Shown: positions 8,131-20,008, numbered from the stretch's first letter. The stretch is DNA of 64,000 nt from an uncultured Erwinia sp. (GCA_945290265.1 CALYQW010000002.1:175159-239158); one strand, 5' to 3'. Notes: a model not told the origin generated them from the letters alone. A program made the numbers and translations.

Positions 8131-9325
8131 TCAGTTAAGCCACTTGCCAAACCATTGATGGAACTGCAGCAACACATGCTCCCAGGTCCGGCGGAAAAAG
8201 CCTGCCTGCTTAACCTCTTCCAATACTACCAGCGGTTTACTGGCTACGACTTTGCCATCCAGCTCAAAGTTGATGGTGCCGACCACCTGATCTTTGGCCA
8301 GCGGTGCCAGCAGCTGCTGGCGAATTAAGAATAAAACGGGTTTGCAAATTTTTAGCCTGACCGCGCACCACGGTTATCGCTGTATCCTGCGCCACGCCCA
8401 GCCCCACCTCTTTATCATCCCCCAGCCACACCCGCTGGCGAATCACTTCTGCCTGCGGTTTAAACGGCGTCAGGGTTTCAAAAGAATGGAAGCCCCAGGT
8501 CAGTAATTTTTCGCTCTCACGGGTGCGCAGTGCATCCGTTGCCGCTCCCAGCACCACCGAGATAAGGCGCATATTGCCATTGACCGCAGAGGCCACCAGG
8601 TTATTCCCGGCTCCACTGGTATGCCCGGTTTTAATGCCATCGACCTGCAGGTGAGAACTCCACAGCAGACGATTACGGTTGTACTGGCGAATATTATTAA
8701 AGGTGAACTCTTTCTCTTTATGCAGCGCGTACTCAGCCGGAACATCGCGGATTAACGCCTGACCAATCAGCGCCATATCCCGCGCCGTGCTGTACTGTCC
8801 CTCTGAATCCAGCCCGTGCACCGTCTTAAAGTGGGTATTTTTCAGCCCCAGTTTCTGCACGTAGCCATTCATGAGATCCACAAAGGCACCCTGACTGCCG
8901 GCGACAAAATCGGCGAGCGCAATACTGGCATCGTTACCCGACTGGATGACAATTCCCTTATTCAGCTCCGACACCGGAATACGGTCACCGGGTTTCAGAA
9001 ACATCAGCGACGATCCCTGCAACAACGGATTACCGGTCGCCCAGGCATCACTGCCCACAATCACCATATCATCGTTACGGATCCTGCCGGATTTGATTGC
9101 CTGCCCGATAACATAGCTGGCCATCATTTTTGTCAGGCTGGCCGGATCAAGGCGTGCGTCTGCGTCAGATTCCGCCAGCACCTGACCACTGTTATAGTCC
9201 ATCAGGATCCAGGCTTTTGCCGCCAGCTGAGGCGCGCCGGGAGCAAGTTCAGCCCGGGCAGACATCAGCAGCAGCGCACAGCCGCTCAGGGCATAAACAG
9301 CAGCAGAGAAAGCGGTTTTATTCAT
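8131..9325 (-). pseudogene. dacC: D-Ala-D-Ala carboxypeptidase DacC/PBP6-like, frameshifted near the 3' end
   Basis: From the ATG at 9325 (GGAG upstream) the frame has a signal peptide and the three penicillin-binding motifs: SLTK (S63), SGN (S129) and KTG (K232). This makes it a periplasmic DD-carboxypeptidase that trims peptidoglycan pentapeptides. After about residue 335 (LNSP) the frame runs into unrelated residues and stops at 8264. One base out of frame, the expected C-terminal domain ([19 protein letters not shown]) and terminal amphipathic anchor (HVLLQFHQWFGKWLN) continue to a TGA at 8131. An extra base around 8311-8322 in a GCAGCAGCTGCTGG tract explains this. The catalytic domain is intact. 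The defect removes the membrane anchor unless it is a sequence error. Confidence 0.88.
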
Positions 9326-9568
9326 GGCAGGCTCCGGTATCCATTTGAATGACAAAAATCCAGGCATCATCGCAAGTCAGCACCTTACACTACAAGGCTG
9401 ACGGCTGGAAAAAAAACCCTTAAAGGTAAAGTTTTGCGCACTCATTAAGATTATGGTCAGCCTTTTGTCAGATATCCTCGGGGGTAAATCCTAATTTTTT
9501 TTCCCGACTGTTAACGGTGACCTGGCAAATATGGCAGGCTGATAAAAACTCGTCTCGGAGAAACCCTC

Positions 9569-10225
9569 ATGGATTTGGCTCTGTTTGATCTGGATGAAAC
9601 GCTGATTTGTGAAGACAGCACCGGACTGTGGCTGCGCTGGCTAATTTCACAGGGTTTTGCCCCGCCCAGCCTGCTCGCCAGGGAAGAGGCGTTAATGGCG
9701 CAGTATCATCAGGGCACGCTGTCAATTAGCGATTATATGGCACTGACGCTTTCCCCACTGGAAGGGCTGCATACTGTCACCGTTGCCGGCTGGATACGCC
9801 GCTTTATCCAGCGTGATATCCTGCCACGGGTCTACCCGGCCGCCCGCGAACGCCCTGGCTGGCACCAGCAGCGCGGTGACCGGATAGTGGTGATTTCTGC
9901 CAGCGGTGAGCATCTGGTTAAACCGATTGCGCGTCTGCTGGGTGCCGATGATGCTCTGGCGATTGGCGTGGAAATTATTGATAACCGCTACAGCGGTAAC
10001 ACTCACGGCGTGATGAGCTACCGTGAGGGTAAGGTCGCGCGCCTGCAGCACTGGATAAATGAGCAGGCGCCATTCGCCTTTGAGCACAGCTGGGCCTACA
10101 GTGATTCCCTTAACAACCTGCCGTTGCTGGAATATGTCAGCCATGCGGCGGTGATCAATCCCGGCGACGAATTACGTCAACTGGCACAGCAGCGCAACTG
10201 GTCCATCTGCCACTGGCAACGTTAA
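9569..10225 (+). CDS. HAD-superfamily phosphatase (SerB-like IB subfamily)
   Basis: This 218-residue cytosolic hydrolase has HAD motif I at the extreme N-terminus (FDLDET, nucleophile D7 and acid D9), motif II in VVISASGE, and motif IV in AYSDSLNNLPLL. This pattern is typical of the IB subfamily, which hydrolyses phosphomonoesters including phosphoserine-like substrates. The true substrate cannot be read from the sequence. It has its own leader (CGGAGAAACCCTC before the ATG) and converges on gsiD with a 9-nt gap. Confidence 0.85.
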   Translation: MDLALFDLDETLICEDSTGLWLRWLISQGFAPPSLLAREEALMAQYHQGTLSISDYMALTLSPLEGLHTVTVAGWIRRFIQRDILPRVYPAARERPGWHQQRGDRIVVISASGEHLVKPIARLLGADDALAIGVEIIDNRYSGNTHGVMSYREGKVARLQHWINEQAPFAFEHSWAYSDSLNNLPLLEYVSHAAVINPGDELRQLAQQRNWSICHWQR

Positions 10226-10234
10226 TCGCCACCG

Positions 10235-11146
10235 TTAAGAGGGTAATTTAGGATCGAGCGCATCACGCAGGCCGTCTCCCAACAGGTTAAACGCCAGCAC
10301 GGTAAGGAAAATCGCCAGTACCGGAAACAGCGCCACATGGGGTGACAACACCATATCCGCCCGGGCTTCATTCAGCATCGCACCCCATTCCGGGGTGGGC
10401 GGCTGCGCCCCGAGACCAAGAAACGACAGGCTGGCGGCCGAGATAATCGCCGTGCCAATGCGCATGGTAAAATAGACCACAATTGATGACAGCGTGCCTG
10501 GCAGAATATGACGTAAAATAATCGTCGCATCGCTGGCACCAATACTGCGGGCAGATTCAATATAAGGCAGCTGCTTTAAAACCAGGGTATTGCCGCGCAC
10601 CAGGCGGGCAAACGCCGGCACGGTAAATATCGCCACGGCAACAATCACATTGGCCATGCCGCTACCCATAATCGCCACGATGGCAATAGCCAGTAAAATT
10701 CCGGGAAAGGCAAACAGCAGATCGCACAGCCGCATAATCAGACGATCCCACCATCCCTGATAATATCCCGCTACCAGGCCCAGCAGGGTGCCGATGACCG
10801 CCCCCACCGCCACTGAAACAAATCCGGCAATCAGCGACAGCCGGGTGCCGAGAATAATACGGCTGAAAATATCCCGTCCCAGGGCATCCACACCAAACCA
10901 GTGAAGCGCGGATGGCCCCTCATTCAGCCGGTCATAGTCAAAATAATTCTCTGCATCAAAGGGAGCCAGCTGAGGCGCAAACAGTGCTACCAGAATCAGC
11001 AAAAGCACAAAAATGCCGGCCACCAGCGCCAGATGCTGCTGACGAAAACGGCGACAAAACGCACGCCATGGGGTACGCCGGTGGGGATGTTGCAGGCCGG
11101 GCAGTGCAGAAAGCGCCGCCTGACGTCGCCAGTTGATCATTACCAC
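10235..11146 (-). CDS. gsiD: Glutathione ABC transporter permease GsiD
   Basis: This 303-residue inner-membrane permease of the DppC type is the last gene of gsiABCD. The N-terminal INWRRQA, the [14 protein letters not shown] block and the C-terminal [16 protein letters not shown] match E. coli GsiD. The EAA loop ([21 protein letters not shown]) is near residues 190-215. With GsiC it forms the channel through which GsiB-bound glutathione enters, powered by GsiA. The start lies 3 nt after the gsiC stop. Confidence 0.95.
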   Translation of the reverse strand: MVMINWRRQAALSALPGLQHPHRRTPWRAFCRRFRQQHLALVAGIFVLLLILVALFAPQLAPFDAENYFDYDRLNEGPSALHWFGVDALGRDIFSRIILGTRLSLIAGFVSVAVGAVIGTLLGLVAGYYQGWWDRLIMRLCDLLFAFPGILLAIAIVAIMGSGMANVIVAVAIFTVPAFARLVRGNTLVLKQLPYIESARSIGASDATIILRHILPGTLSSIVVYFTMRIGTAIISAASLSFLGLGAQPPTPEWGAMLNEARADMVLSPHVALFPVLAIFLTVLAFNLLGDGLRDALDPKLPS

Positions 11147-11149
11147 TCC

Positions 11150-12070
11150 TTACTGATAACGAATAGCCGGATTGATCGCTGCGTACAGCACATCCACCAG
11201 GAGGTTAATCAGGATAAATTCCAGCGAAAACAGCAGCACTTCAGCCTGGATCACCGGATAGTCACGCATTTCCACCGCATCAACCAGCAGCCTGCCCAAC
11301 CCCGGCCAGTTAAATACCACTTCCACCACGATTGAACCGCCCAGCAAAAAGCCAAATTGCAGCCCCATCATGGTCACCACCGGGATCAGCGCATTACGCA
11401 GTCCGTGGCGGGTGATCACCCGAAACTCATTGACCCCTTTCGCGCGCGCAGTACGCATATAATCTTCCTGCATCACCTCAATAAAAGAGGCGCGGGTAAA
11501 GCGAGCCATGACCGCCGCCACCGCGGATCCCAGCGTCAGCGAGGGCAGAATATAGTGCTGCCAGCTTTCCGCGCCCACGCTGGGCAGCCAGCCGAGGCTG
11601 ACGGAGAAAATCTGCATCAACAGGATCCCCAGCGCAAACGCCGGAAATGAGATACCTGAGACCGCGAGGGTCATTGTCAGCCGGTCAGGCCAGCGGTTAC
11701 GCCAGACGGCGGAGATAATGCCCATCGCCATGCCGGCAATCACCGCCCAGGCCATACTGCATAGCGTAAGAGTCAGCGTCGGCATAAAGCGCTGGGCGAT
11801 CTCCTGCGATACCGGCCGCTTTGACACCATCGACTGACCAAAATCGCCCTGCACAATATGCGTCAGGTAATGCCAAAACTGCTGTGGTAATGGTAAATCC
11901 AGCCCCAGTTGCTGCCGCACCAGCGCCACCACCGTAGCGTCAGCATCACGCCCGGCAATCAGTCGTGCCGGATCGCCCGGTAACAGATGTACGAACATAA
12001 AAACCAGGATCGCCACCAGCAGCAGCGTTGGCAGCAGACCCAGCAAACGTTTTAAAAAATAGTTAAGCAT
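11150..12070 (-). CDS. gsiC: Glutathione ABC transporter permease GsiC
   Basis: This 306-residue DppB-type inner-membrane permease has six predicted segments, a [14 protein letters not shown] motif after the first one, and an EAA loop with [25 protein letters not shown]. The length and start [17 protein letters not shown] match E. coli GsiC. It is partner of GsiD. It is separated from gsiB by a strong 13-bp hairpin (12082-12113), which may lower permease expression relative to the binding protein. Confidence 0.95.
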   Translation of the reverse strand: MLNYFLKRLLGLLPTLLLVAILVFMFVHLLPGDPARLIAGRDADATVVALVRQQLGLDLPLPQQFWHYLTHIVQGDFGQSMVSKRPVSQEIAQRFMPTLTLTLCSMAWAVIAGMAMGIISAVWRNRWPDRLTMTLAVSGISFPAFALGILLMQIFSVSLGWLPSVGAESWQHYILPSLTLGSAVAAVMARFTRASFIEVMQEDYMRTARAKGVNEFRVITRHGLRNALIPVVTMMGLQFGFLLGGSIVVEVVFNWPGLGRLLVDAVEMRDYPVIQAEVLLFSLEFILINLLVDVLYAAINPAIRYQ

Positions 12071-12081
12071 GATTATCCTGA

Positions 12082-12113
12082 CCGCCTTTTCTGACCGGGA
12101 TCAGAAAAGGCGG
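12082..12113. terminator. Intercistronic 13-bp perfect hairpin between gsiB and gsiC
   Basis: CCGCCTTTTCTGA pairs perfectly with TCAGAAAAGGCGG around a 6-nt loop. On the transcribed minus strand no long T run follows, so it resembles an RNA-stabilising or attenuating stem more than a full terminator. This is a typical arrangement after a binding-protein gene in ABC operons. Confidence 0.7.
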
Positions 12114-12121
12114 ATGCCCGG

Positions 12122-13657
12122 TTATTTCAAATCGGCATCGTCAAAACTGAACGAAGTATCCGGCATCACGTAAAAACCGGTAAGATTTTTGGTATTGGCT
12201 GACACCAGTTTTTCCACCACCAGCGGTGCCCACGGCTGATCGAGCCAGATACGGGTCTGCGCATCTTTATACAGTGCCGCTTTACGGGCACTGTCACTGG
12301 TCAGCAGCGCATCGTTTAAATCTTTATCCACCGCCGGATTGCTGTAGAACGCGGTATTGAAAATCGCCGGTGGCCAGGACTGGGTGGCAAACAGCGGCGT
12401 CAGCGCCCAGTTGGCTTCACCGGTAGAGGCGGTCCAGCCGGTATAAAACAATCTGACGTTGCTCTCTTTCTGCCCTTTTTCTTCCACCTGCGCGGCCCGT
12501 TGGCCGGCATCCATCGCGGTCACCTGAACTTTAATTCCCACCTGCGCCAGCTGCTGCTGAGTGAACTGCAGCACTTTTTGCGCGGTACTGTGGTTATGTG
12601 ATGACCATAAGGTGGTGGTGAAACCGTTGGGATACCCCGCCTCTTTCAGCAGTTCACGCGCCTTTGCCGGATTATATTCCACTGCCGGGAAGCTTGCGGC
12701 GTACTGAATGGTCGGCGGTACAATACCGGTGGCCGGCACGGCATAACCGGCAAACGCCACTTTCACCAGCGCCTGACGGTTAATGGCGTAATTGATGGCC
12801 GCCCGGACTTTCGGGTTATCGAACGGTTTCTGCGTCACGTTAAAGCTGATGTAACGCTGCATAATCGATGGTGAGGCCACCAGATCCAGCTTACTGTCTT
12901 TTTCCAGCAGCTTTGCCTGTTCAAACGGAATCGGGTAAGCGAAATTGGCTTCACCGGTTTGCAGCATGGCGGAACGGGTATTGTTATCCGCTACCGGACG
13001 CCAGGTAATGGTATCCAGTTTCGGATAACCCGGCTGCCAGTAACCGGCAAATTTCTTCACCTTAACGAAATCGGTCTGATTCCACTGTTCCAGCTGATAC
13101 GGCCCGGTGCCCATCGGATGAAAGGCGATGTCTTTACCGTATTTCTTCAGAGCTGCAGGGGAAATCATCACCGCCGCCGGGCTGGCCAGGGTGTCAATAA
13201 ACGCCGAGAAAGGCTGCTTCAGAATAATTTTCACCGTTAGCGGATCAACCACTTCCGTACCGGCGATATTTTTAAACAGATTGTAGCGTTTCAGATGGTT
13301 ATCCGGATTGCTGGCACGGTCAAAGTTCACTTTCACCGCCTCGGCGTCAAACGCCGTCCCATCCTGAAACTTCACGCCGGGACGCAGCTTAACGGTATAG
13401 TTCAGGCCGTCGGCGCTGACCTGATAACTTTCTGCCAGCACATTGACCCGTTTCAGGTTGCGGTCAAAGCCAAACAGCCCCTGATAGAAGGATTTCGCCA
13501 CGGCCTGCGACAGCGTATCGTTGGCGTCATACGGGTCCAGCGTCGTGAAATTCGAGCCCACCGCCACGGTGACATCTTTGGTCGCCCTGGCAGGAACCGC
13601 CGCTACTGCGGACAGCAGGCTGGCAGTTAACAGCAGCTTTGATCCGGATACCATCAT
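12122..13657 (-). CDS. gsiB: Glutathione-binding periplasmic protein GsiB
   Basis: This 511-residue solute-binding protein (SBP family 5, DppA/OppA type) has an N-terminal signal peptide ending near PARA-T. The characteristic [35 protein letters not shown] and [11 protein letters not shown] blocks are present. It captures glutathione in the periplasm and hands it to GsiCD. Length matches the family. A second ATG one codon downstream is an equally possible start. Confidence 0.94.
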   Translation of the reverse strand: MMVSGSKLLLTASLLSAVAAVPARATKDVTVAVGSNFTTLDPYDANDTLSQAVAKSFYQGLFGFDRNLKRVNVLAESYQVSADGLNYTVKLRPGVKFQDGTAFDAEAVKVNFDRASNPDNHLKRYNLFKNIAGTEVVDPLTVKIILKQPFSAFIDTLASPAAVMISPAALKKYGKDIAFHPMGTGPYQLEQWNQTDFVKVKKFAGYWQPGYPKLDTITWRPVADNNTRSAMLQTGEANFAYPIPFEQAKLLEKDSKLDLVASPSIMQRYISFNVTQKPFDNPKVRAAINYAINRQALVKVAFAGYAVPATGIVPPTIQYAASFPAVEYNPAKARELLKEAGYPNGFTTTLWSSHNHSTAQKVLQFTQQQLAQVGIKVQVTAMDAGQRAAQVEEKGQKESNVRLFYTGWTASTGEANWALTPLFATQSWPPAIFNTAFYSNPAVDKDLNDALLTSDSARKAALYKDAQTRIWLDQPWAPLVVEKLVSANTKNLTGFYVMPDTSFSFDDADLK

Positions 13658-13687
13658 CTTTGTGTTCCCCTGTTGTGAGAAGCGCTA

Positions 13688-15544
13688 TTACAGTTGATAA
13701 GTGGCGTGCTGTGCCACAAAGTGTCCGGGGGCAACCTCCACCAGCGCGTTGACCTGGGGTTCATCACCAGGCCTGCGCACCGGGTTTGGCAGCTCTCCGG
13801 TTAATAAAGGTCGTCGGGTGTGACGCGACGGTGCTGCCGCCACCGGAACCGCCGCCATCAGTCGCCGGGTATAAGGGTGCACAGGCTGTTCAAATACCGC
13901 CTGGCGCGGCCCCATTTCAACAATCTGCCCCAGATACATTACCGCTACCCGGTGGCTGATACGTTCAACCACCGCCATATCATGAGAAATAAACAGCAGT
14001 GCAATGCCGTATTCGCGTTGCAAATCAAGCAGCAGATTAATGATTTGCGCCTGCACGGAGACGTCCAGTACCGATACCGCTTCATCCGCAATAATCGCTT
14101 TCGGTTTCAGCGCCAGCGCGCGCGCGATGCAAATCCGCTGACGCTGACCGCCGGAAAACTCATGGGGAAAGCGCCCGGCATGTTCCGGTTGCAACCCGAC
14201 CCGGGTTAACAACGCCGCCGCCTGCGCTTCGGCCTCTTCCCGGCTGGCCAGCTTATGCACCAGCAGCGGCTGCATAATGGAGTAGCCCACCGTCAGGCGC
14301 GGATCGAGCGACGCGTACGGATCCTGAAACACGCACTGAATATCCCGGCGCAGCGCGTTAAGCGTTTTTCCCTGACTGCGCTCAATACGCTGACCATTAA
14401 AGGTGATGGTACCGCTCTGACTGTCGAGCAGTCTCAGCAGCGCCCGCCCGGTGGTAGATTTTCCACTGCCGGACTCCCCCACCAGCCCCAGGGTTTCCCC
14501 GGCACGCAGGTCAAAACTGATCTTCTCCACCGCATGCACTCGTTGAGTAACGCGATTAAGTAAACCACCACGGCGCTCAAAGCGCACCACCAGATCGCGC
14601 ACCTGCAGCAACGGTGGCGCTGCGCGATCGACGGTATCCTGCACCTGCTGCGCGTCATCAGCCTGCTGAGGGTGCTCATCTGGTCGGGGAAATTTCTGGG
14701 GGAATGGACGCCCGCGCATGGCACCGAGACGGGGAACCGCCGCCAGCAGCGCACGGGTATAAGCCTGAGCAGGCTGACGGAACAGCTGTTCGGTGCTGCC
14801 GGTTTCAATCACTTCACCGCGATACATCACCTGTACCCGATCGGCCATTTCGGCCACCACCCCCATATCGTGAGTGATAAAGATTACCGCCATCTGCATT
14901 TCCGCCTGTAATTCGCGGATCAGTTGCAGGATCTGGGCCTGAATAGTGACATCCAGCGCGGTGGTGGGCTCGTCTGCGATTAACAGCGCCGGGCGGCAGG
15001 AGAGCGCCATGGCAATCATTACCCGCTGGCGCATACCTCCCGACAACTGATGCGGATAGAGTTTCAGTGCATTTGCGGCATCGGCAATGCGCACACGCTC
15101 CAGCATGCGCTGCACTTCCTGACGGGCTTCAGCGTGGCTTTTGCCCTGATGCAGGCGCACAGACTCGGCAATCTGCTCACCCACGGTAAACACCGGATTC
15201 AGTGAAGTCATCGGTTCCTGGAAAATCATCGCCATATCGGCACCGCGAATGCGGCCGACCCCGGGCTGGGTCAGCGTTGCCAGGTTTACCTGCTGACCAT
15301 TGCGCTGCTGCAGCCAGATTTCACCGCTGTCGATGCGGCCACGACTTTGCTCTATCAGGCGCATAATCGCCAGCGAGGTGACCGATTTACCGGAACCTGA
15401 CTCCCCCACCAGCGCCAGAGTTTCGCCGCGCGCCACGCTCAGGGAAAGGTTTTTGACTACCTGAATCCGCTGGCCGGATTGCGGAAAACTGATGCTCAAA
15501 TTACTTACCGTCAGCACCTGCTGACGATTTTTTTCCTGGTTCAT
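13688..15544 (-). CDS. gsiA: Glutathione ABC transporter dual ATPase GsiA
   Basis: This 618-residue cytosolic protein has two fused ABC ATPase domains. The first has Walker A GESGSGKS near residue 47, signature LSGGMRQR and Walker [13 protein letters not shown]. The second has Walker A GESGSGKS near residue 350, signature FSGGQRQR and [11 protein letters not shown]. Each half ends in an OppD/F-type C-terminal region. It powers GsiCD. It is the first gene of the operon, with GGAAG before the ATG. In E. coli iaaA lies just upstream in this cluster. Here that gene is absent and 290 nt of apparently non-coding DNA separate gsiA from the divergent moeA. Confidence 0.95.
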   Translation of the reverse strand: MNQEKNRQQVLTVSNLSISFPQSGQRIQVVKNLSLSVARGETLALVGESGSGKSVTSLAIMRLIEQSRGRIDSGEIWLQQRNGQQVNLATLTQPGVGRIRGADMAMIFQEPMTSLNPVFTVGEQIAESVRLHQGKSHAEARQEVQRMLERVRIADAANALKLYPHQLSGGMRQRVMIAMALSCRPALLIADEPTTALDVTIQAQILQLIRELQAEMQMAVIFITHDMGVVAEMADRVQVMYRGEVIETGSTEQLFRQPAQAYTRALLAAVPRLGAMRGRPFPQKFPRPDEHPQQADDAQQVQDTVDRAAPPLLQVRDLVVRFERRGGLLNRVTQRVHAVEKISFDLRAGETLGLVGESGSGKSTTGRALLRLLDSQSGTITFNGQRIERSQGKTLNALRRDIQCVFQDPYASLDPRLTVGYSIMQPLLVHKLASREEAEAQAAALLTRVGLQPEHAGRFPHEFSGGQRQRICIARALALKPKAIIADEAVSVLDVSVQAQIINLLLDLQREYGIALLFISHDMAVVERISHRVAVMYLGQIVEMGPRQAVFEQPVHPYTRRLMAAVPVAAAPSRHTRRPLLTGELPNPVRRPGDEPQVNALVEVAPGHFVAQHATYQL

Positions 15545-15834
15545 CCGGCTTCCTTATAATTAATTAACCAGCGTCTCAGGATCTAAATTTCTCCGCGGCT
15601 GTCAGCCGGAATAATCGGGATCGCCGGCATCAGTACCTGATTTTAAGCGGTGAATAATGATGAAAAACACCGTGTTAGATACCTCTGCTACCTTCGGGAA
15701 CCTTTGAATATAGGTAGGCTGTATAAATATGTAAAGCACAAACCTGATAACCGACTTATAACATATTTTTCTATCTTTAGATTTCCCCGCCCGCCATACT
15801 TAACCGGACAGAATAAACATAGCCTGGAGACACT

Positions 15835-17070
15835 ATGGAAGCCTTTACAAACGGGCTAATCTCTCTTGAAGACGCTCTGCGTACTATGCTGGCTCGCATC
15901 CAGCCGGTTGCAGAAAGCGAAACGCTGCCGCTCCCAAAAGCCGCAGGGCGCATCTGCGCCGAAGACATTACCTCGCCGGTGGATGTTCCACCCTTTGCCA
16001 ATTCCGCGATGGATGGCTACGCCGTCAGGCTGAGCGATCTGGCTGCCGGTCAGCCCTTAGCGGTTGCCGGTAAAGCATTTGCCGGTAATCCGTTTAGCGG
16101 CGCATGGCCGGCGGGGAGCTGCATCCGCATTATGACCGGTGCGCCGGTGCCCACAGGCTGTGATGCGGTGGTGATGCAGGAACAGTGTCAGCCGGAAAAC
16201 GGCGCAGTACGCATTAATGCTGAGGTCACTGCCGGACAAAATATTCGCCTGGCGGGTGAAGATATCAGCCGCGGCAGCGCGGTTTTGTCAGCCGGAACCC
16301 GTACCGGTACTGCGGCACTGCCTCTGCTGGCCTCACTGGGGATCGATCGTATTAGCGTGCGCCGCCAGCTGCGGGTGGCGGTGTTTTCCACTGGCGATGA
16401 ACTGCAAACCCCCGGCCAGCCGCTGGCACCGGGTCAGATTTACGATACCAACCGCTTTGCCGTCACCCTGATGTTGAACAAACTCGGCTGTCAGGTAATC
16501 GATTTGGGAATTATCCCCGACGATCCCGAGGCGCTACGCGCTGCCTTTATTCAGGCAGATAACAGTGCCGATGTGGTGATCAGCAGCGGCGGCGTGTCGG
16601 TAGGCGAAGCGGATTACACCAAAACCATTCTCGATGAACTGGGGGAAATCGGCTTCTGGAAACTGGCGATAAAGCCCGGCAAGCCTTTTGCCTTTGGCCG
16701 TCTGGCAAACAGCTGGTTCTGTGGCCTGCCCGGTAATCCGGTTTCTGCGCTGGTGACCTTCTATCAGCTGGTACAGCCGCTGCTGGCAAAACTGAGCGGT
16801 CAGCAGCATCCGGCGCTGCCTCCGCGCCAGCGGGTGCGCACGGCCACCGCGTTAAAAAAATCACCGGGGCGTCTCGATTTTCAGCGCGGTATTCTGACCC
16901 GCAACGACAGTGGTGAACTCAGCGTCAGCACTACCGGCCATCAGGGATCGCATATCTTCAGCTCTTTTCAGCAGGCTAACTGCTTTATTGTGCTGGAAGC
17001 CGATCGCGGCCATGTACAAGCCGGTGAATGGGTGGTAGTTGAACCCTTTAACCCACTGCTGGAGGAATAA
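15835..17070 (+). CDS. moeA: Molybdopterin molybdotransferase MoeA
   Basis: This 411-residue cytosolic enzyme inserts molybdate into adenylylated molybdopterin to make the molybdenum cofactor. Family landmarks are present in order: [54 protein letters not shown], and [11 protein letters not shown] with GLPGNPVSA. Length equals that of E. coli MoeA. The start follows GGAGACACT. The stop overlaps the moeB ATG by one base, so the two genes are coupled. Confidence 0.96.
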   Translation: MEAFTNGLISLEDALRTMLARIQPVAESETLPLPKAAGRICAEDITSPVDVPPFANSAMDGYAVRLSDLAAGQPLAVAGKAFAGNPFSGAWPAGSCIRIMTGAPVPTGCDAVVMQEQCQPENGAVRINAEVTAGQNIRLAGEDISRGSAVLSAGTRTGTAALPLLASLGIDRISVRRQLRVAVFSTGDELQTPGQPLAPGQIYDTNRFAVTLMLNKLGCQVIDLGIIPDDPEALRAAFIQADNSADVVISSGGVSVGEADYTKTILDELGEIGFWKLAIKPGKPFAFGRLANSWFCGLPGNPVSALVTFYQLVQPLLAKLSGQQHPALPPRQRVRTATALKKSPGRLDFQRGILTRNDSGELSVSTTGHQGSHIFSSFQQANCFIVLEADRGHVQAGEWVVVEPFNPLLEE

Positions 17071-17828
17071 TGTCCGCACCGCTCAGTGACAGTGAACAGC
17101 TGCGCTATCATCGCCAGATCGCGCTGCGCGGCTTTGATTTTGAAGGCCAGGAAAAGCTGAAAGCCGCCCGGGTGCTGATCATTGGCCTGGGTGGGCTGGG
17201 TTGTGCCGCCAGCCAGTATCTGGCAGCCGCCGGCGTTGGACACCTGACGTTGGTGGATTTTGATCGGGTGGAACTGAGCAATCTGCACCGCCAGGTTTTG
17301 CACGGTGAAGATCAGCTGGGGGGCGCTAAAGTAGAGTCAGCCCGTCAGCGTCTGCAGACACTTAACTCGCTAACCAGCATTGCCACGCTTAATGCCCGTC
17401 CGGACGATGCGGAAATGGCCGCACTGGTGACGCAGCATCAGCTGGTGGTGGACTGCTGCGATAATCTGGCAACCCGTGAACAGCTCAACCGGCTGTGCTT
17501 TGCCAGCAGAACGCCGCTGGTTTCCGCGGCAGCGATCAGGATGGAAGCCCAGCTCAGCGTCTTCCGCTGGGGGGCAGATGAACCCTGTTACCACTGTATC
17601 AGTCGACTGACCGGCAACGCGAATCTGAGTTGTGCCGAAACCGGCGTGATGAGTCCGCTGGTGGGGGTTACCGGCGCATTACAGGCGATGGAAGCGATTC
17701 GCTGTCTGAGCGGGTATGGCGCGCCACAGCCGGGTAAACTGCTGCTGTATGACGCCATGACGCTGGAATTCCGAACCCTGAAGGTGGCGAAGGATGCCCG
17801 CTGTGAGGTGTGTGGCGGCAAATCCTGA
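17070..17828 (+). CDS. moeB: Molybdopterin-synthase adenylyltransferase MoeB
   Basis: This 252-residue E1-like enzyme adenylylates the C-terminal glycine of MoaD so that it can be thiocarboxylated. It shows the nucleotide-binding GLGGLGCAASQYLAAAG near residues 34-50, the LSNLHRQVL block, and the zinc cysteine pairs CYHC and CEVC. It is translationally coupled to moeA. It ends at a 10-bp hairpin shared with the convergent ybiT. Confidence 0.96.
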   Translation: MSAPLSDSEQLRYHRQIALRGFDFEGQEKLKAARVLIIGLGGLGCAASQYLAAAGVGHLTLVDFDRVELSNLHRQVLHGEDQLGGAKVESARQRLQTLNSLTSIATLNARPDDAEMAALVTQHQLVVDCCDNLATREQLNRLCFASRTPLVSAAAIRMEAQLSVFRWGADEPCYHCISRLTGNANLSCAETGVMSPLVGVTGALQAMEAIRCLSGYGAPQPGKLLLYDAMTLEFRTLKVAKDARCEVCGGKS

Positions 17829-17830
17829 AT

Positions 17831-17853
17831 CCGGGCCGCCGCTGGCGACCCGG
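17831..17853. terminator. Hairpin between convergent moeB and ybiT
   Basis: CCGGGCCGCC (17831-17840) pairs with GGCGACCCGG (17844-17853) with one wobble pair and a 3-nt loop. It lies between two convergent stops. There is no clear T run on either side. Confidence 0.55.
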
Positions 17854-17860
17854 CTTATCA

Positions 17861-19453
17861 TCAGAAAATGCCTTTACTGCGCAGATAATCTTCGTAGTTA
17901 CCGCTGAAGTCGTTCACTTTGCCTGGGGTCATTTCAATCACCCGGGTGGCCAGCGAGCTGACGAACTCACGGTCGTGGGAAACAAAGATCAGGGTGCCCT
18001 GATACATTTCCAGCGCCATATTCAGCGCTTCAATGGATTCCATATCCAGATGGTTGGTCGGCTCATCCATAATCAGGATATTCGGTTTCTGCATCATCAG
18101 CTTACCGAACAGCATCCGCCCTTTCTCACCGCCGGAGAGCACTTTCGCCGGCTTTTTGATATCGTCCTGACTGAACAGTAAACGCCCGAGGATGCTGCGT
18201 ACCGCCTGCTCATCATCACCCTGCTGTTTCCACTGGCTCATCCAGTCAAACACCGTCAGATCCTCAGTGAAGTCTGCCGCATGATCCTGCGCATAATAGC
18301 CAATCGCGGCATTTTCTGACCACTTCACCGTACCGCTGTCCGGGGTCAAATCGCCCACCAGGGTTTTCAGCAGCGTGGTTTTGCCGATACCGTTAGGACC
18401 GATAATCGCCAGCTTTTCTCCTACTTCCAGCAGCAGGTTCAGTTTGTTAAACAGTATCCCCTGATCAAACCCTTTGGACACATCTTCCAGCGCCAGCGCA
18501 TTACGGAACAGCTTTTTATCCTGCTCAAAGCGGATAAACGGGTTCTGCCGGCTGGAGGCTTTTACCTCTTCCAGCTTGATTTTATCAATCTGCTTCGCGC
18601 GTGAGGTAGCCTGACGGGATTTTGAGGCGTTAGCGCTGAAGCGGCTGACAAAGGATTGCAGTTCGTTAATCTGCGCTTTCTTCTTGGCGTTATCCGCCAG
18701 CAGACGCTCGCGTGCCTGGGTAGCCGCCGTCATATACTCATCGTAGTTACCCGGATAAACCCGCAGCTCACCGTAATCCAGATCGGCCATATGGGTGCAG
18801 ACCATATTCAGGAAGTGACGGTCATGGGAGATGATGATCATGGTGCTGTTACGTTCATTCAGCACCTGCTCCAGCCAGCGAATAGTATCAATATCGAGGT
18901 TGTTGGTCGGTTCATCCAGCAGCAGAATATCGGGATCGGAGAACAGCGCCTGCGCCAGCAGAACACGCAGCTTCCAGCCGGGTGCCACTTCGCTCATCGG
19001 GCCATAATGCTGCTCCAGCGGAATACCCACGCCAAGCAGCAGTTCACCGGCACGAGCTTCGGCGGTATAACCGTCCATCTCACCGTATTTAACTTCCAGA
19101 TCGGCCACGCGGTAACCATCTTTTTCGCTCATTTCCGGCAGTGCATAGATGCGGTCACGCTCCTCTTTCACCTGCCACAGCTCAACGTGCCCCATGATCA
19201 CGGTATCCAACACGGAATACTGCTCAAAGGCGAACTGATCCTGACGTAGCTTACCGATACGTTCATTGGGATCCAGCGACACGTTACCGGCGCTGGGCAC
19301 CAGATCGCCTCCCAGGATCTTCATAAACGTGGATTTACCGCTGCCGTTGGCACCGATCAGACCGTAGCGGTTGCCACCGCCGAATTTGACAGAGATATTT
19401 TCAAACAGCGGCTTGCTGCCAAACTGCATGGTGACGTTGCTGGAAACTAGCAC
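17861..19453 (-). CDS. ybiT: ABC-F ribosome-associated ATPase YbiT
   Basis: This 530-residue soluble protein has two ABC ATPase domains joined by a basic linker and no membrane domain. Walker A motifs are GANGSGKS (about residue 35) and GPNGIGKT (about residue 350). The Walker B regions are [11 protein letters not shown] and [11 protein letters not shown], which is the ABC-F hallmark. The length matches E. coli YbiT. ABC-F proteins act on the ribosome E site. YbiT's precise role is less clear than that of EttA. Confidence 0.94.
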   Translation of the reverse strand: MLVSSNVTMQFGSKPLFENISVKFGGGNRYGLIGANGSGKSTFMKILGGDLVPSAGNVSLDPNERIGKLRQDQFAFEQYSVLDTVIMGHVELWQVKEERDRIYALPEMSEKDGYRVADLEVKYGEMDGYTAEARAGELLLGVGIPLEQHYGPMSEVAPGWKLRVLLAQALFSDPDILLLDEPTNNLDIDTIRWLEQVLNERNSTMIIISHDRHFLNMVCTHMADLDYGELRVYPGNYDEYMTAATQARERLLADNAKKKAQINELQSFVSRFSANASKSRQATSRAKQIDKIKLEEVKASSRQNPFIRFEQDKKLFRNALALEDVSKGFDQGILFNKLNLLLEVGEKLAIIGPNGIGKTTLLKTLVGDLTPDSGTVKWSENAAIGYYAQDHAADFTEDLTVFDWMSQWKQQGDDEQAVRSILGRLLFSQDDIKKPAKVLSGGEKGRMLFGKLMMQKPNILIMDEPTNHLDMESIEALNMALEMYQGTLIFVSHDREFVSSLATRVIEMTPGKVNDFSGNYEDYLRSKGIF

Positions 19454-19555
19454 AGGATAGCCTTTAATTAACGATGTGGTTGTGTGAGTCAGTGCGCATT
19501 ATGCCAAAAAAAAGGAGCAGCGAATACAGCCCCGACCGCCGGGTGGCTAAGGTAG

Positions 19556-20008
19556 TTAATTTTCGCCTTCATAAAACTGTTTGAATACTTTGAGCGTTTC
19601 CTCACTGACATGATGCTCGATGCCTTCGGCATCACGTCGCGCAGTGTCAGGACTGATGCCCAGCGCCAGCAAAAAGCGCTCAACAACGTGATGCCGCTCG
19701 CGGCTCTCTTCCGCCAGCTGTTCACCTTCCGCGGTCAGAAATACGCCGCGATACGGTACCTGTTCAACCAGACCCGCCGTCGCCAAACGTTTCAACATCT
19801 TGGCCACCGTGGGCTGAGATACCCCAAGACGCGCGGCCATATCCACCTGACGGGCTTCACCAAACTCACGGATAAGATCGGAAATCAGCTCAACATAGTC
19901 ATCAATCAGCTCACGACGATGGGCTTCGCGTACCTGACGAAAGCCTTCTACATGCTCTTCAATCTCTTTCAGTGGCGCGGGCACTGTACTACTGATACGA
20001 CGACTCAT
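19556..20008 (-). CDS. mntR: Manganese-responsive transcriptional regulator MntR
   Basis: This 150-residue DtxR-family repressor has a winged helix over residues 35-95 ([24 protein letters not shown]) and a metal-binding dimerisation domain with [15 protein letters not shown]. With Mn(II) it represses mntH and mntS. The ATG at 20008 is chosen over an upstream frame extension because GAGGAAG precedes it and MSRRxxx is the E. coli start. It is divergent from mntS, with an MntR box between them. Confidence 0.95.
   Translation of the reverse strand: MSRRISSTVPAPLKEIEEHVEGFRQVREAHRRELIDDYVELISDLIREFGEARQVDMAARLGVSQPTVAKMLKRLATAGLVEQVPYRGVFLTAEGEQLAEESRERHHVVERFLLALGISPDTARRDAEGIEHHVSEETLKVFKQFYEGEN

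Noticed and set aside
8131-8320. Programmed ribosomal frameshift in dacC
   Set aside because: No slippery heptamer or downstream structure was seen at the shift; an indel or sequence error is simpler.
15545-15834. Possible iaaA remnant between gsiA and moeA
   Set aside because: No asparaginase-type motif could be read in any frame; the stretch looks non-coding.
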